Below, piece after piece: positions 38,195-51,036 of a DNA stretch of 64,000 nucleotides. The notes under the pieces were generated by a model, which was given only the letters and a program-made list of their open reading frames with translations, was not told the origin of the DNA and did no database searches. This DNA comes from Drechslerella dactyloides (Eukaryota; Ascomycota; Orbiliomycetes; Orbiliales; Orbiliaceae). Numbering within the stretch: position 1 is the first letter of the stretch; each line of letters starts with the position of its first letter. The position numbers and the translations under genes were made by a program. The stretch spans positions 620,001 through 684,000 of the forward strand of contig JAGTWJ010000017.1 in assembly GCA_020064725.1 (NCBI GenBank), in the 5' to 3' direction.

Positions 38195-41100
38195 TTGGAT
38201 CGTTTTGGTGGGAGTTCCAAGTATATATAGGTCTTAAAAAGGTGGGGTATCAAATGTATTGACTAAGTGCTGCTTTTCCTAATCGACGTGGTTCCGCTGT
38301 GTTTGCTATATAAGAAACTATTTCGCGCTTCGGCACTATTATTAAGACCGACAGGATAGCCTGGTTTTATATTTCAAAACCCTTAATCGAGATGGTGGAC
38401 TTGACATACCCGCGATATATCCAGATATCGAACGGAAAAAAAGAAATGTTCACGGATCCACGACACTCGCATGTGCAAGCTTATGGGGCTCTGTCCCATG
38501 TTATTGCTTCCGTGATTTTTGTTTTTTCCTTTTTCAATCCATGCAGTGGCCACGGACCCATACAGAATTCTTAACTGTCGCTTTTGGAGGTGTTAGAGAC
38601 TTGAATGAGCAACTCAATGTGAAGGCCAATCGTGTGCTATGCCGGTAGAAGCGGCGAACTATTCGAGGGGTCCACCTAAAGATGCGGATTGTCCGGGTTC
38701 TGCAATGCCGTCGAATTAAAATGCGTTCATTGGGTGAGTCCTTGCATGTATAGGCCAAGGATTCATGGAGCAGCCTTCGTCCTAGGCGTTCGTTTTTCCT
38801 TCGCACATCGAAGCGAGAAGGCATGTTCGGATCGGAGAGCAGGACGAATTGCTTTTAGTACACTCATTGTCGGCGGAGACCTTTCGAGCCAATAGGGTTA
38901 TATCGTTCTGAGAAACATCCATTGGTGTCACGGTGAAGGATGAATATACGTACAAGCAGGTGGGCCATGCCAAACTTTGGTGTACGCGTGGGGGCTGAAA
39001 ACTCGATCCTCGATACATTGTGGAAACCGCCCCAGATGGGAATGGTAGAACTAATACGCGCACGAGAACACAAAGGCCGCCCAGGCCATCCACAAATTAG
39101 GCCTTATCTCGCCGTCGGAATCTGGACAACGGCTGTAAATCGAGGTTAAGTTCGCCTAATTAAAGGGAGACCAAGGTCTACGGTTCTTGGAGCCGGCCAG
39201 CCTGACTGTTGGAGCGTTTGCGGTAAGGTGTTGCAGAATTAGTTCCTGCGTCTTACCAGTTTTGGTCTTCGCATCGCCACCCTGCATGCCAGAAAGCCGA
39301 ACTTTTGTGAGGTAAAATACGTTCGAGCTGGCAGGTTGGTCTATTGGCTCATAAACTCCTGATTGTTACTTATCCGCCTTGTTTGACCTCTTCTTGACTA
39401 GTCTAGTCGAGCGTTCCAGCGCATCTCGTCACCTCCGAGACTTAACCGGCATACCCAGTTTCGAGACAAATAGGTGTATACGCATATACCGTCGATCCAG
39501 TTGACTTCGAACCCTTGATCAAGTAGACAAACAAGGGCATTTTATTAAATCCGAAACTAACCTGATATTCACAACCATTCGAGTCAGGCGTAGTTTGCGG
39601 CGTAATGGAGGATTGAGAATGTTGTTCGCATCTTCGATCCCGACCCTTCGCGGAAACCAAAAACAATATGCAACCGCAGCCTCACTGGGAGAAAGGGGCC
39701 CGAGACTATACTGCACCCGAACTTAAAGCAGTCCTACGTCCTCTGGCAAGCATGCATAGAAACATTGGTGTAACATAGCTGCAGGAGCGACGGTGCGCTT
39801 AGACGCCCTGCTGGGCCTCACACTGAGAAACTTCGACTACGAATAATTTCCTTTTGCGAACTGGTTCTCATGCAGATGCTGCGATTTGCTCATGCTGCAG
39901 AACAAGAAGGTACAGTACCTGATAGCTGTAATCAGAATGACGTGGTTCTAGAAAGCAAGGGTGCCTCCGCACCCTAAGCCTTCGCACTTGAGTTGGCGCC
40001 CAGGACTAACGGCGAAGTAATGCTGGGTCCTCCGCATACTTGAAAAAGGTGCCCGAATGTACTCTAAACAGCCTCGCATCGACAGGCAGCAACTTTCAGT
40101 ACCATCTACCAGATATTAAATATCAAATGGCGCTATAGCTCTTGCCCTATTGCCTTGAGACAGGCAACCTTAAGCGAACGCCGGCTTCAGCGGCAGTTTG
40201 AAGCATGGAGGATATGCACTGCAGAGCTGTAACCAGGAGGATGTGTATATCAGAGGTCCTTAAGCATTCTTAAATGAACAGTTGTTTTAAGCGACAGTCA
40301 AGGCGTATTCTTGCGCATGACCGGGAATTCCGAAAGGCTGTCTAACGAGGACTCTAACGAGAATGCGGCGGATTCGACCGCGCGACCCTGGCCGCTGGGA
40401 CCCTCTGGAAAATTCTGATTAAATAAGTAGCCGTTGTGTTGTTTTTGGTGTCACCAACACAAACAAACTCAGCCTCGAGATTGTGGAACAAGGGCAAGGC
40501 GAGCTTGCGGCAGCTTGTAAAGACGAGGTTGCGATTATCATCATTTGGAGGGAAAGTGTCGCCAAACGCGCCTTATATTTTGTGGATGCATGGAGTCAGT
40601 TCGGGTGTCTGTCTGCTAGTACCGTTGCTGTACGTCATGATGCGGCCCCTGTCTGTTAATGGCGTCGCTGGGCTAGCAGCTGCATTAACTGCGACGGAAA
40701 ACTCCTGAACAGCTGGAAAGGGTCAAAGGTGTCGTAATTGAACGAATGTCTGCTTCATGTTCTGCCCCTGTAGAAGCTCATAGGAGTTGCTGCTGGGGCC
40801 GCTCGCAAACGTTAAACTCTGCTGACCTTTTTGTCATTGTTGCTGTGGCTAGAATCAATTCGAGGTGTAGGTGATCTGATCAATCAGTTGAATCATGATG
40901 CATCATGCTTTCCGGAATTGCGAGAGGCCTGGCAGGAGCAGGCCACAAGTCAGGCAACTCGAACGGGAACTTTCCCTCACCCTTTTCATGTGCTTGCAGG
41001 CATGGTGCCTCAAACCTTGATCAGTAGGCTAAGGCATACGCACATGATTTTCGCCGTGAGGTGGGGGATCACAGCGGCTCGCAAACGCCAGAAGAAATAC

Positions 41101-44100
41101 AGGGATGTCCAAACCAACCGCCCATCGATCAAAGGAGGCGATTTCGACACCACAATCTCCATTTAAATGACTAAACTACAAATGATTATCTTTAGAGCGA
41201 TCGGATGAAATTGTTTCTCAATTATCCAAGAAATTTGCTGAGAAATTTGGGCGTTGACACCAAGTTAATCACGTTGTCATGGCCTCACGAGGAAGCGATA
41301 TGTCCTCGTGCATGTGGACAAAAGGATCCACGACAGATTGTAAAGGGGGTGACATACGGAGTCATACGGCCGTTTGATGTTTGCATGCACCATTTTGCTC
41401 AAAGCCTGCGTCAGATGTGACAAATCCAGGGCTTGTGGTTATTGGATGGGATGTTATATTGCCGGATGAGCTCTGAGGCATTGGAACTCTGCCAGAGCAC
41501 CAAAGGGCACGAAGAATCTCTCTCAATATTTTCCAAAGTGGTCATGACAATCATTCACAGCGGAGGCTGGAGTATCCTATGGCTGCAATCGCCGGTTGCC
41601 CCGACCGGCGCTGATTCCGGCGTTTCTAAGCCGTCGACGCTGAATCCGAGAAATAGGCATATCCACCGGTGTCCCCGCATATGCACAAGTACATGTGCTC
41701 TGAACTCGCTAAATGAAGATGGTGAGAACGTTACTGGAAAACCGTTAAGCCGATACTGGGCTCATGCGAGTTCCCGTCCCCAGCTGAAAGCATCCAAGTT
41801 CAACGCCATTCCGGACATAACTGCAACATCTCGACGTTCAACCTCTCGATTTTCCAACTAAGCTTACATCATTAATGTTACTTCAGCTAGATGTATCATC
41901 ACTCTCCCGTCGACACTGTGGCATTGATTGTAAATGCGAGCCACCCCAGCAAATGTTCAACCAGAGTGGGTAGCCTATTATTGTGGCGTTAACGAACAAG
42001 AAAGGCAGACGCAGTCAAGGCTAGTAAATAAGCTAATAGGATCGAAGTTCCGTTCGCAGTAGTCTTTGTAAGCCACATAGCTAGGCTACAAGTGAGTGAG
42101 CTCCATCTCTTTGGAGAATGCTCTCTGGCTGTGTATTCGTGTGCTGCTAAGAGCCACGATGCAAGTTCTGGAAAATCGAGAATAAGATACAGGCTTCCAA
42201 GTCCATCCTGTAGTGCCTAGAATGCTAGTACCAAACCAAGACGGTCGATGCAGCCTAGGGCAGAGTAACGGCTCGTGCCCTATGGCAATGATGGTCTATA
42301 AGCTAGTGGTGACATGGCGTTTTGACGATCTGCAGCCGTCGGCCCACCGACACGACACGTACATGTATGTACACAACGTGACAGGACATAGCCGTATGAG
42401 CCGTTTCCAAGCAGGAATTCCTTTCCCTATATAACTCATAATATTAACCTCCAGAAGTTCGCAGCCGACCTACTAGATTCGAGTTTAGTGGGCAGCTGGG
42501 TGGGTGGTTCCGTTGAGACGCAGATGGGGTCGATAGCCGGCCGGGTAGACACAACCAAGCCTATCTGACATCTCCAAAAACCAACTGGCGAAGTTTATTT
42601 TTCCCCGGCCTCTAGATCTGCGCTTTGTGCTTGTCCGATCGATTCGCCGACCGAGACCCACATAAAAATCTTACGATATCAAAGTGCATTTAGCTACAAT
42701 TCAATGTCTCCATGAGCGGTTAAATCCCGAGCTTTCTCTGTAGGGTTGCTTGATTTAAACATTGTGTTTCAGTATCTCTGTCATGAGGACACTGCCAAGT
42801 CACCCAGCGGGATATCCCTAAGGAAGCACATAATACGGGTATGCACGAGACATGAGAAGGCCTCCGTCTGCTACCTTGTTTGCTATCTGGGTCTATCGCT
42901 CGTATGCATATCGTATGCATAATGCATCGGATCGCAAGTAAGCGGAACCGAAACTAACATAGATGGCTTGCATGCCTACCGACGCCTTGCGATTTAGATT
43001 GCTGCTAAAATATTCTATCCTGGAATGGGAGGCCCCTTCAGTTCACGAGACTCCCTCCCTAGCTGGCTTACCTGGGACCCTTGTTCATTCACACCATCTT
43101 GCGTTTGAAGGCGTGTTTCCAGCGCGTCACCGGTCCTCGGCGTTATCCTGCGACTCTTCGCCGTTTTCCTTCGATTCTTGAATTTCGTAAGTTCTCGTCT
43201 CGACTGCCGAAACTTCAAACTGCCATCCGATATCCGATTGACTCCGAACCACGAAATCTTCGCGAACTGGAGTCAAAGTGGCTAAGAATCCCCTTTCTAG
43301 AAGCATTCGGCCTGCGTAATTTGTGGGGCCTTTGAGTCTTGGCGTTATAGGCCGCCATATCCATAGAATTCGCAATATAGGTACTTCGCAATCAACCGTA
43401 CGTTTTGGCCCAGAAGCAATTATACAGCTGCAGAGGCCGGCAGGCAGACACGTCGACGTCAATTCATGTCATTCGTGAAATTTCTGCAAGCCAATTCATT
43501 TGTAAATCTTTGCAAACCAGTTCAAAGACTCTCGACAGAACTTTTGTCAGGGACAGAAAATTAAAGGAGTTAATCGGTGCTCTGGGCTCCGCAAGTGAGC
43601 TAGAAGACGGATCAAGTAATCATAGGCTTCAGCCGCACTTAATCGCTGTTGGGTCTTCGGTCGGTTACAAGTTGTGGAGAAACAGTGCGGGACTCGGCTG
43701 GCAAAGTCCACGCTCTTTGCCGAAGTATCATAATCGAACCTCCCATTGGCCGAGTTTGCCAACGGTTGAGGGGTTCTATGGTAGCGAGGCTGACACGGTC
43801 TTAAGGACTTGCAAAAGTGAGCTGTGTGCATCTGCACAGCCAGCCCAACGACGATGCGATACCTTCAGATCATGGGGACACCAGCTGGAATTGAGCGCAT
43901 GCTTGAGCTCTGAGGAAATGTGTGTATATACATCCACTACTTCCAGCGACGCGGGGACTTGTTGGATTTTGAAGCAAGGATTTAACAGAACTCCAATGGG
44001 TTGGGCTGCAGGTTCTCTGGTTCTACGAGCTCCCGAATCCTCGTTCGAGTTACGTACTAGCACTGTACATCTTCGCTGGCAATTGTACACCGCACTGTGA

Positions 44101-45065
44101 AGTAACTACCACCACAACATTTTAGCTTTTGCGGATTGGATGCTCAATGCACGTGCACGTCATCCTCTAGTCGTATATTCAGCGAAGTTATGTCTTGAGT
44201 TTTGCGGCGAGCTCTAGATTAGACAGGTACAACATTGTTGCGCTCCTCCCTCATGCAAAGGCAAACACCATTATTACTCTCCGTAGACTCACAGGACCAA
44301 ATTCCGAGTTCGAGAAGTAGGTTGCGTTTATTGTATGAGATTTCTGAGACTCTCGATGCACGTGGAGCTGTTACCACCTTATAAATATGAAATATCCTAA
44401 ATTAGTCGGTCGTTTAAATGTTTGTGCAGCTAAATAGATGCGGAGCCACGTTAGAGCGTAGTACGGCACCAAGTCAATACTGTACCTGCGTATCACAAGC
44501 TTTGAGGTTGCATACTAGCACTAAAGCCGAAAGCTGGCTGATTTGGTGTATGACCTCTGTATAAAAATGCAATGAAAGCATGCAGATTGCAACAAATCGA
44601 GGATGATTCGTTGTCACTTCGCTCGATAATATACCGGTACACTGAAGCATCGTGCACAAACTAAATTACGTGCCCAGGTAGTACATGAGCATATCTATAG
44701 TGAGGTATGCCAGCAGACTAGTGTTTGTTTGGACAATCAAATGTTGAGAAACTAAGGCATCGGCTTTGGTAATCCATGATTTAGAACCTTATCTAGTTAT
44801 GTTCGAGGCTTCTGTAAAGTTTATCTCGCTCTAAGCTTTGGTGACCTTCTGTATGCATCATGTAGCGCTGCGCCGCGTGTTGCTTCAAGAGCAATTCTTC
44901 TAGCTGAAGCAGCTACCTTTTTCTATAAAGATATTGAAAGTAACCGTGGGCACCACAGCTAGTATGCAAGCCGAGTAACCCTCGAGCCAACTATCACCGA
45001 GAATTTTGTCTTATTCCTCTACCGATATCGGCATTGAACGTTGCCCCAATCAAGCGGGCGATAGA
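38195..45065. other. Gene-poor stretch, 6.9 kb
   Basis: No gene that I can support with a domain or a phase-consistent exon chain. The longest frame, 43405-44100 (plus, 231 codons from a non-ATG start), lacks a protein-like pattern and is overlapped by a frame on the other strand. A palindromic ACGTACATGTATGTAC run sits near 42358. Short frames around 40.4-41.9 kb could be decayed exons, but I see no family. Confidence 0.4.
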
Positions 45066-47574
45066 ATGGCGACGAAAAGTCTGAAAAAGGCTGAGGACGT
45101 TGACGAGCCTTCAGACTTCCAGATCAACGAGAATGTGGAGAAAGATTGCATGGCTCGCATAAAACGTTGGAGCACACCTACAACTTCCATCGGCCACGAT
45201 AAGACCTACCCCGGATTCTCATATCGGCACGGATTGAACGCTACAACGGAAGACATATTTCCAATAACTAAGAACGATGTCTCTCAATTCCGCGATGTTG
45301 ATTGGGGAAACAATCGGAAAGTTCTACGCAACAGAGTCTCAAATATCTTGCGATACGCAAGTGAAATTGAAGAGTTGCTTGAAGATCTATCTGGTGAAAA
45401 CTCGGAGTCAAAAACGTGGGCTGAAGAAGGAAGTGGTCCTGCTAGTACAGACCACTTGGACATTAATAATGTCGCTAACATGAACGTTGAAAGCGTAGCT
45501 GGAGATAATATCCAAAAGGTCAAGACGCAAGTGCATGAACTTGAAGACGGAATCGCAATGATGAGGAAACAGAGCGCGACAGAGCTTATGCAGCTAGATC
45601 ACGAGCGAAAAGCTGCTATTGAAGCAAACGAGACAAGTCTCCGATCAACTACCGGGCGGCTTCAAGTAGATTTGGACGATGCAAATCGCAAGTTCCGCTT
45701 GAAGCAGACAAAAATTGACAACCCTGAAGGTAAGCTCCCGTTAGTGTAGTATTGTGCTATTTCAGTTGCAATGAGGTTTGGTTCCTTTCGAAATAGGATT
45801 AGTTGACTGACTTTGAGCTATAGCCCGGAAATCCTACTTGGTGTTTAAGAGAGATCACATTCAGAGCAAGATCGAGGCCTTTGAGAACCCAGCACAAGAC
45901 ACAAGTCAGCTTCAGAGCAAAAACAGGGAACTCATTTCAGAGAACCAAATGCTAGTTCAACAGATCGAACTAGCTAAAAGAGAGCGAGAGAGCGCGGTCT
46001 TTCTGCAGAGCCAATCTGACAGTTGGCTTCTACAATTGAGAGACATAACTCGTCATTGCCCGTCTTGCAGGGAAGTTTGGGAGCTTCTAAAGCTCCCTGG
46101 AACGCAAATTGATGACAGTGCATCTCACTTAAACGTCCAGCACTACAACCTTGAAATATGCAGATCTAAAAGCCAATCAGAACCATCCTGTTCAGTCCAA
46201 AAGACTACCCATGAGAGTCCCAGGCGAACAAATGACGGCGCGCTCCGCGACTATACTGACGAGTTCATGTAAGAAATGTCAGAACCGCATACCTTATTTG
46301 AATTGTGCTGATTTTTGACCATAATGGTATATGTTGGCGCAAGATCGAGTAACTTCAAAGACATGATCAACGACATTGAAAGCCTATGCACCGGCATAGC
46401 ATTCAATAAAGACTTCCTAACGGCTTTTCTTACGGTATGGATTCTTGAAACACCCACTATGACTTCTTTTATTCGCTGTAACTGATCCGAAGTTTCATGC
46501 TAGGCTATCGATGTTGATGAGCTAGGGGACTTTAGGATGTGCCTCCGAAACGGCCTCCTTCATGAAGAAATATTCCTGGCATATCTGCAGCGTGAAATTT
46601 GGCGAGTGGGCATACAGCAACAGCGACACAGTGGAGGCTCTCGGCCGATGGGCTGTACCCTGGTGGAAGAACGCATCAAGGAGCGACTAGAGTTCGGACT
46701 CATGAAAGCCTCAAGGTTCCCAGGCGACCTTACACAACTGGAAGATCTCGTAGCTGCTATTTCGAATAGCTTTACCAACCTGACAACTATCATCGCGACT
46801 TCACGAGAAACCATAAGCGTGTCACTGGAGACTCTCGTGGATGAATCCGAGTATGACCTTTTCCCTATTATTCTAAAAGTTGACGAGAGTCTACTTCTTG
46901 GTCACATTCCTGTCAAAGATATCGAAGACACGGCCGTTGTAATACCGGTAACACCGATACTCAGTCGTCTGACCCTCCCGGAAACCACTACTCAGCAGAA
47001 TAGCCGTATCCTAGTTCGCGGGACAGCACTTGTCTATGAGATCAAACGAAGTCATCTAGCACAGAAAGCAGCCTCGATCGAGGACAAAATTAAGTCTGAC
47101 ATCGGGGTATCCAGGGTTGATATTCGTCGAAACTCTGCTCGGGCCAGTTCTAGCGAGGTTCCAATTGGAGACGAAGAGAGATGTCTATCAGAGCTGAAGA
47201 GCTCGAAGCCTCCTATAGCTATAGCTCCTCGGCCTGTATTATGCCGCAAGTCGAATGTGCCGGTACCAGATACGGTTTCTCCTACACCTGGTAATCCGCC
47301 CACACAATATCCGGTCCCGCAAAACCAGCAGACAGCCGGGGCAATCTCATCCAAAGGGCCGGCACACCTGAGAACGGACTCAAAGTCTAGGGATCTAGAT
47401 CAACAGTGCTCTTTAAGCTCTACGAATTCGTATAATACCCCAAGTCCAGCTAGATCACGGGCAAAGCACGTAAACGGTAGAGACCAGAATAAATCCAGCA
47501 CACCTTTGACAGCAATTTGGAGGACAATGGAAAGATGGGACCAGAGAGAAAGTCGCGGTACGCAGAATGCATAG
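45066..47574 (+). CDS. Coiled-coil protein of unknown function, 756 aa
   Basis: Predicted exons: 45066-45729, 45824-46268, 46344-46434, 46504-47574; all phases close to 756 residues from the ATG at 45066. The N-terminal 65 residues are charged. A block around WGNNRKVLRNRVSNILRYA precedes an acidic helix. Residues about 150-290 contain long heptad-rich segments (for example AMMRKQSATELMQLDHERKAAIEA and the LQSKNRELISENQMLVQQIELAKRE region, part of each), consistent with a coiled coil interrupted by an intron. A CPSCREVWELL motif follows. The central region (about 400-550) is mixed alpha/beta without a motif I know. The last 180 residues are Ser/Pro/Arg-rich and disordered. It may be a structural or scaffold protein, but I do not recognise the family. 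Confidence 0.72.
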
Positions 47575-48351
47575 TCGAGGACACATCCTGATCGCGATCT
47601 TGCATTAAAATATACTTGTGTGTCATTCCGGCTGCATCATCGCGTTTTCTTGTACGCAGCCAGCGTCTAGATGTCTGCCTATTGCTTCTCCAGAGCTCTG
47701 AAGAAGCTATCTAGCCCCTGCAGAGGGCTATATACAACGCTTAAAGCCATTGAATTCTTAGCATACGGTAGGAACCTGTTCGCATTCGCAACACACCTAC
47801 ACCCTGTCGAAACGATCCCTCGAGCATATCAAGCGGGCTATGGCCAAGTTAAGTGCGCTGCAAGTATTCTGTAAGACATCCTGATGAACACCCGTATGAG
47901 TAGCCCTCATGTAGCTAGATAGGCTTTGCAGTGGTACCATGGTATTTGCTTAGTTTAGATCTTTCTAGGGCATATGCTATAGATTCTCAAGCCAATAGCT
48001 ATATCACTCCTTCATAGTTTTGAGAACAGAGCAAACGGTAATAATAAACTTGCAGATTGACAAGCTCCAAAGCAGCAGACTGTGTTAGCAGGGCTGGCAC
48101 ATATGAGATGACTGTGTTAGACCGGCGATTGTTTGAGTTTAATTTCGTTGCCTGGGAGCTCAGCTACCGCACATGCACTGCACGCACCCCCCACTAACCC
48201 TATAACACCTGGACTTGAGGCTACTTCTAACCACCATAGTACCAACCAACGTGTGAACGCACACCCTCGATCTCATCACTCTGCATTCAACCACGAACTA
48301 AACATCACTCACGCATAGATCACCGACCATCATTCTTCACGATATCCCAAC
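47575..48351. other. Intergenic, 0.8 kb
   Basis: Spacer between two plus-strand genes. I see no feature I can support. The promoter of the F-box gene should lie in its right-hand part, where a pyrimidine/ACC-rich stretch precedes the ATG. Confidence 0.4.
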
Positions 48352-50384
48352 ATGCCTTATTCACCTTTTGATAGCCTCTCAGACGAGCTCGTTTCCATGT
48401 TCGTTGGATATGTGCGATGCCCCAGTTTCCAGCTCCATAGAAGTGACTAGCAATCAACTGGTGAAGGCCCAGTCACTGACTTAGCATACTTTGAGAGCAG
48501 CTCGATCCACCTGATCAGTATTCGTTCATTCAGTGCTCTCAGCGCCTTTACAACTGCAGTATCCGGCATTTGTACAAAAGAATCGACTTAGAGGTCTCCG
48601 AGAGACACATCGGTGAACAGCCCCTCGCCTGTATCGAGCCGGAGGGCCTGTCCTGGGCTCGTGATACAGCTTTGTCGCACGTCAAATCAATCTCCATTCG
48701 CGGAATAGGGCCAAAGTACCCCTTCAAATTCATCCGCAGAACAAGGCCAAGGAACCTTTCCAAATCAGGGCCATACTCCGTCCACGCCGAGTCGTTCACG
48801 TTGCAGGTGACGCAGGTTCTCCAGAGGCTCAGTCGAGCTAAGCTTTCCGATCTTGAGTAAGTCCTCTCTGCTTCTCTCTGCTTATTCATACAGCCATAGA
48901 ATGAGGTCCCCGGTAGTTCGGCGTCTAATCAGTCTGCACACCGGCCAGTTTTCGTCCAAGATTATACTACGACGTGAAAAACTTACAGCACCTGCTCTCC
49001 ATGCGGACATTGAAATCCTTGAGCTTGACGCTATTTCCTTCAAATATTTTCTGTCACAGTCTATCAACAGAATATAACTTCGCTACACTTCAAAAACTCT
49101 CCCTAGAGAACATAAGTGAGACGGACAACATCAAGACTGCGATGACGATGTTGAGCGCTGCACCGAACCTCTCTCATATTACCCTGAAGTTCAATCTTGG
49201 TAAAGCATCCGGTCAACAGAGCGATGATGCAATGAAGAAAAGGTTTTCAGACCTCTGCGACTTACTAAACACCAAGTCAGAACTCTTGGCGCTACATCTA
49301 GAGTCAGAAGACTACACAAAAATGACTTGTGCTATTAATTTGGATAAGCTTCAGGAGTTTAGGCTGTATAAGTTTACAGACATCGAGAAGGCTATTATCA
49401 CAGTCGATCAATTTCGTCTCACTAAGCTTCATCTTTGCATCGATTCTAGAAAGGCAGAACTCTTCAAACCCTTTTTCGAACGGATGGACTCGGGCCTAAC
49501 AGACCTGATAATAATGGTTGATTATCTCAATGGAGAGAATGATCATATTGAGATTAACGACGTAGAGATGGGAGACGGCAGTGTAGCCTATCAATTCGTG
49601 TCTTCTCTCAACGACATATCCACTCTACGCAGTCTCGCAATTATCGAGCGATACAAAGACAAATTTTTGGATTTCGGCAACCTACCAAGAGTGGCGCTAA
49701 AGTATCCTAGTCTTCTAGACCGTTTAGATGAACTATGCATCGTCTGGGGTCCGTACATCTCCGATCTGGTCGACGAAATCGAGCATCATTACGACGAAGA
49801 AAAGAAAAACCGCACATCTATTGATAACACCGCTGGCAATGTAAAGGCCAAGTTCCCTATCTCACAGGCTCATGTTGAGCCTTAGAGCTTATTTATGGCT
49901 GGCTACTAACTTTCACACGATGTAGGAACAGCCCAGAAACAAGACCTTTCCGATTTCTGGACCCCAGGAGCTCCTATACGTCGAGAAACTATACATAATA
50001 GTTTCTACGTCTACAAGACAATTCAAGGCCCAAGATGGTATAGAATACGGGAAATCACCAGCGCTCAGAGGATCGCTCCTTTTGGCCCTCGAGAAGTTGG
50101 CGTACCGCCTAGAAGAACAGCCGAGATTGGAGTTCCTAATCCTAAGGGATCAAGAGAGTCATCGAGATGCGATATTTCGCATCCAGTGGCTTAGAAACGC
50201 CACTAGGGACAGATCAAATATCTGGATACCATCGATCTACTTCCTCATCCCAGCTCCAGCATCAGATCAAGTGCACTTCGAGAAGAGGAGTTCAAGCTCT
50301 TCCCGGCAACTTTCTCACCTACCGCGGAACGGGAGGCGCTGCCTTACTTTTAGTCGCACCATCAAATGTCAGGATACATATTAA
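48352..50384 (+). CDS. F-box protein with leucine-rich C-terminal part
   Basis: Predicted exons: 48352-48411, 48501-48856, 48949-49840, 49926-50384; all phases close to 588 residues. The F-box is split by the first intron. FDSLSDELVSMFVGY in exon 1 joins LDPPDQYSFIQCSQRLYN in exon 2, followed by HLYKRIDL, the usual end of fungal F-box motifs. F-box proteins bind Skp1 in SCF ubiquitin ligases and choose substrates through the rest of the chain. Here the third exon has irregular leucine-rich repeats (MRTLKSLSLTLFPSN, FATLQKLSLENIS, APNLSHITLKF and similar), typical of this large, fast-evolving fungal family. The end is uncertain. An alternative splice near 50250 would switch to a frame ending in REALPYF at about 50355, and a donor other than GTAAAG at 49841 is possible. 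The substrate is unknown. Confidence 0.78.
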
Positions 50385-51036
50385 ATTTTCCAGACGCATG
50401 GTCAATGAGTCCTATCGAATGCTGTTATCGCATTCTACTAGTGCTACGCTTCGTTCGATTACTCATTGTATCATGTAGCTTAATACTGCCTGTTCTTAAT
50501 TATCCAGGTTTTGGTATATATCGTTCCGCGTGCCCAGCTAATTCGGGATAGAAATCCCTTCGTAGGCATTCGGATCTTGCCTAGTGCTAGAGGCTAGAGA
50601 CAAACCGCTGTGATACCACCATTGCTTTAAGGTCGAGACCGCCTTGCCTGGCCACTACAACTAGACTGATCGAGCAACGCAAAGACCGCAACACCAGTCG
50701 TCAACTTAAACTCCCTGCCCGACAGGGCTCACGCACCCGGAACTTCTTAACCCTCGTTCGATAAATGACCGTTTCTTGCAATTTTGCTTCTTTATTTAAC
50801 ATAAGTCACCCCAGCTACCCGCATAGCGAGCTTAAGACAAAAGGTAGCAGGGATGCCATGACCGGTCCCTCGCACCCAGTAAAACAATCCGCCTTCTCCA
50901 GGCGTTTTTCTCCATCCTATCTCCGCGGTCCGAAAAGCAAATCCTAAAGAGCCTCACCTGCTCCTATACCACTATAAAAGGCAGCATGTATCCCCCCCAT
51001 ACACACAGTCTCTTCTTTCACACCTATCAATACAAT
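50385..51036. other. Intergenic, convergent spacer
   Basis: Lies between the 3' ends of the F-box gene (plus) and the alpha-mannosidase gene (minus), so terminators for both are expected here; I cannot point to a specific signal. It contains an isolated plus-strand TATA-box-like sequence (listed separately). Confidence 0.4.
50973..50980 (+). promoter_or_regulatory. Isolated TATA-box-like sequence (TATAAAAG)
   Basis: A good TATA-box match on the plus strand, about 60 bp before the 3' end of the alpha-mannosidase gene, which runs on the other strand. No plus-strand gene follows. It may be chance, or drive an antisense transcript. Confidence 0.2.

Noticed and set aside
43405..44100. 231-codon plus-strand frame
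   Set aside because: It has no early ATG, no domain, and is overlapped by frames on the other strand. It might be a decayed gene, but I cannot support it.
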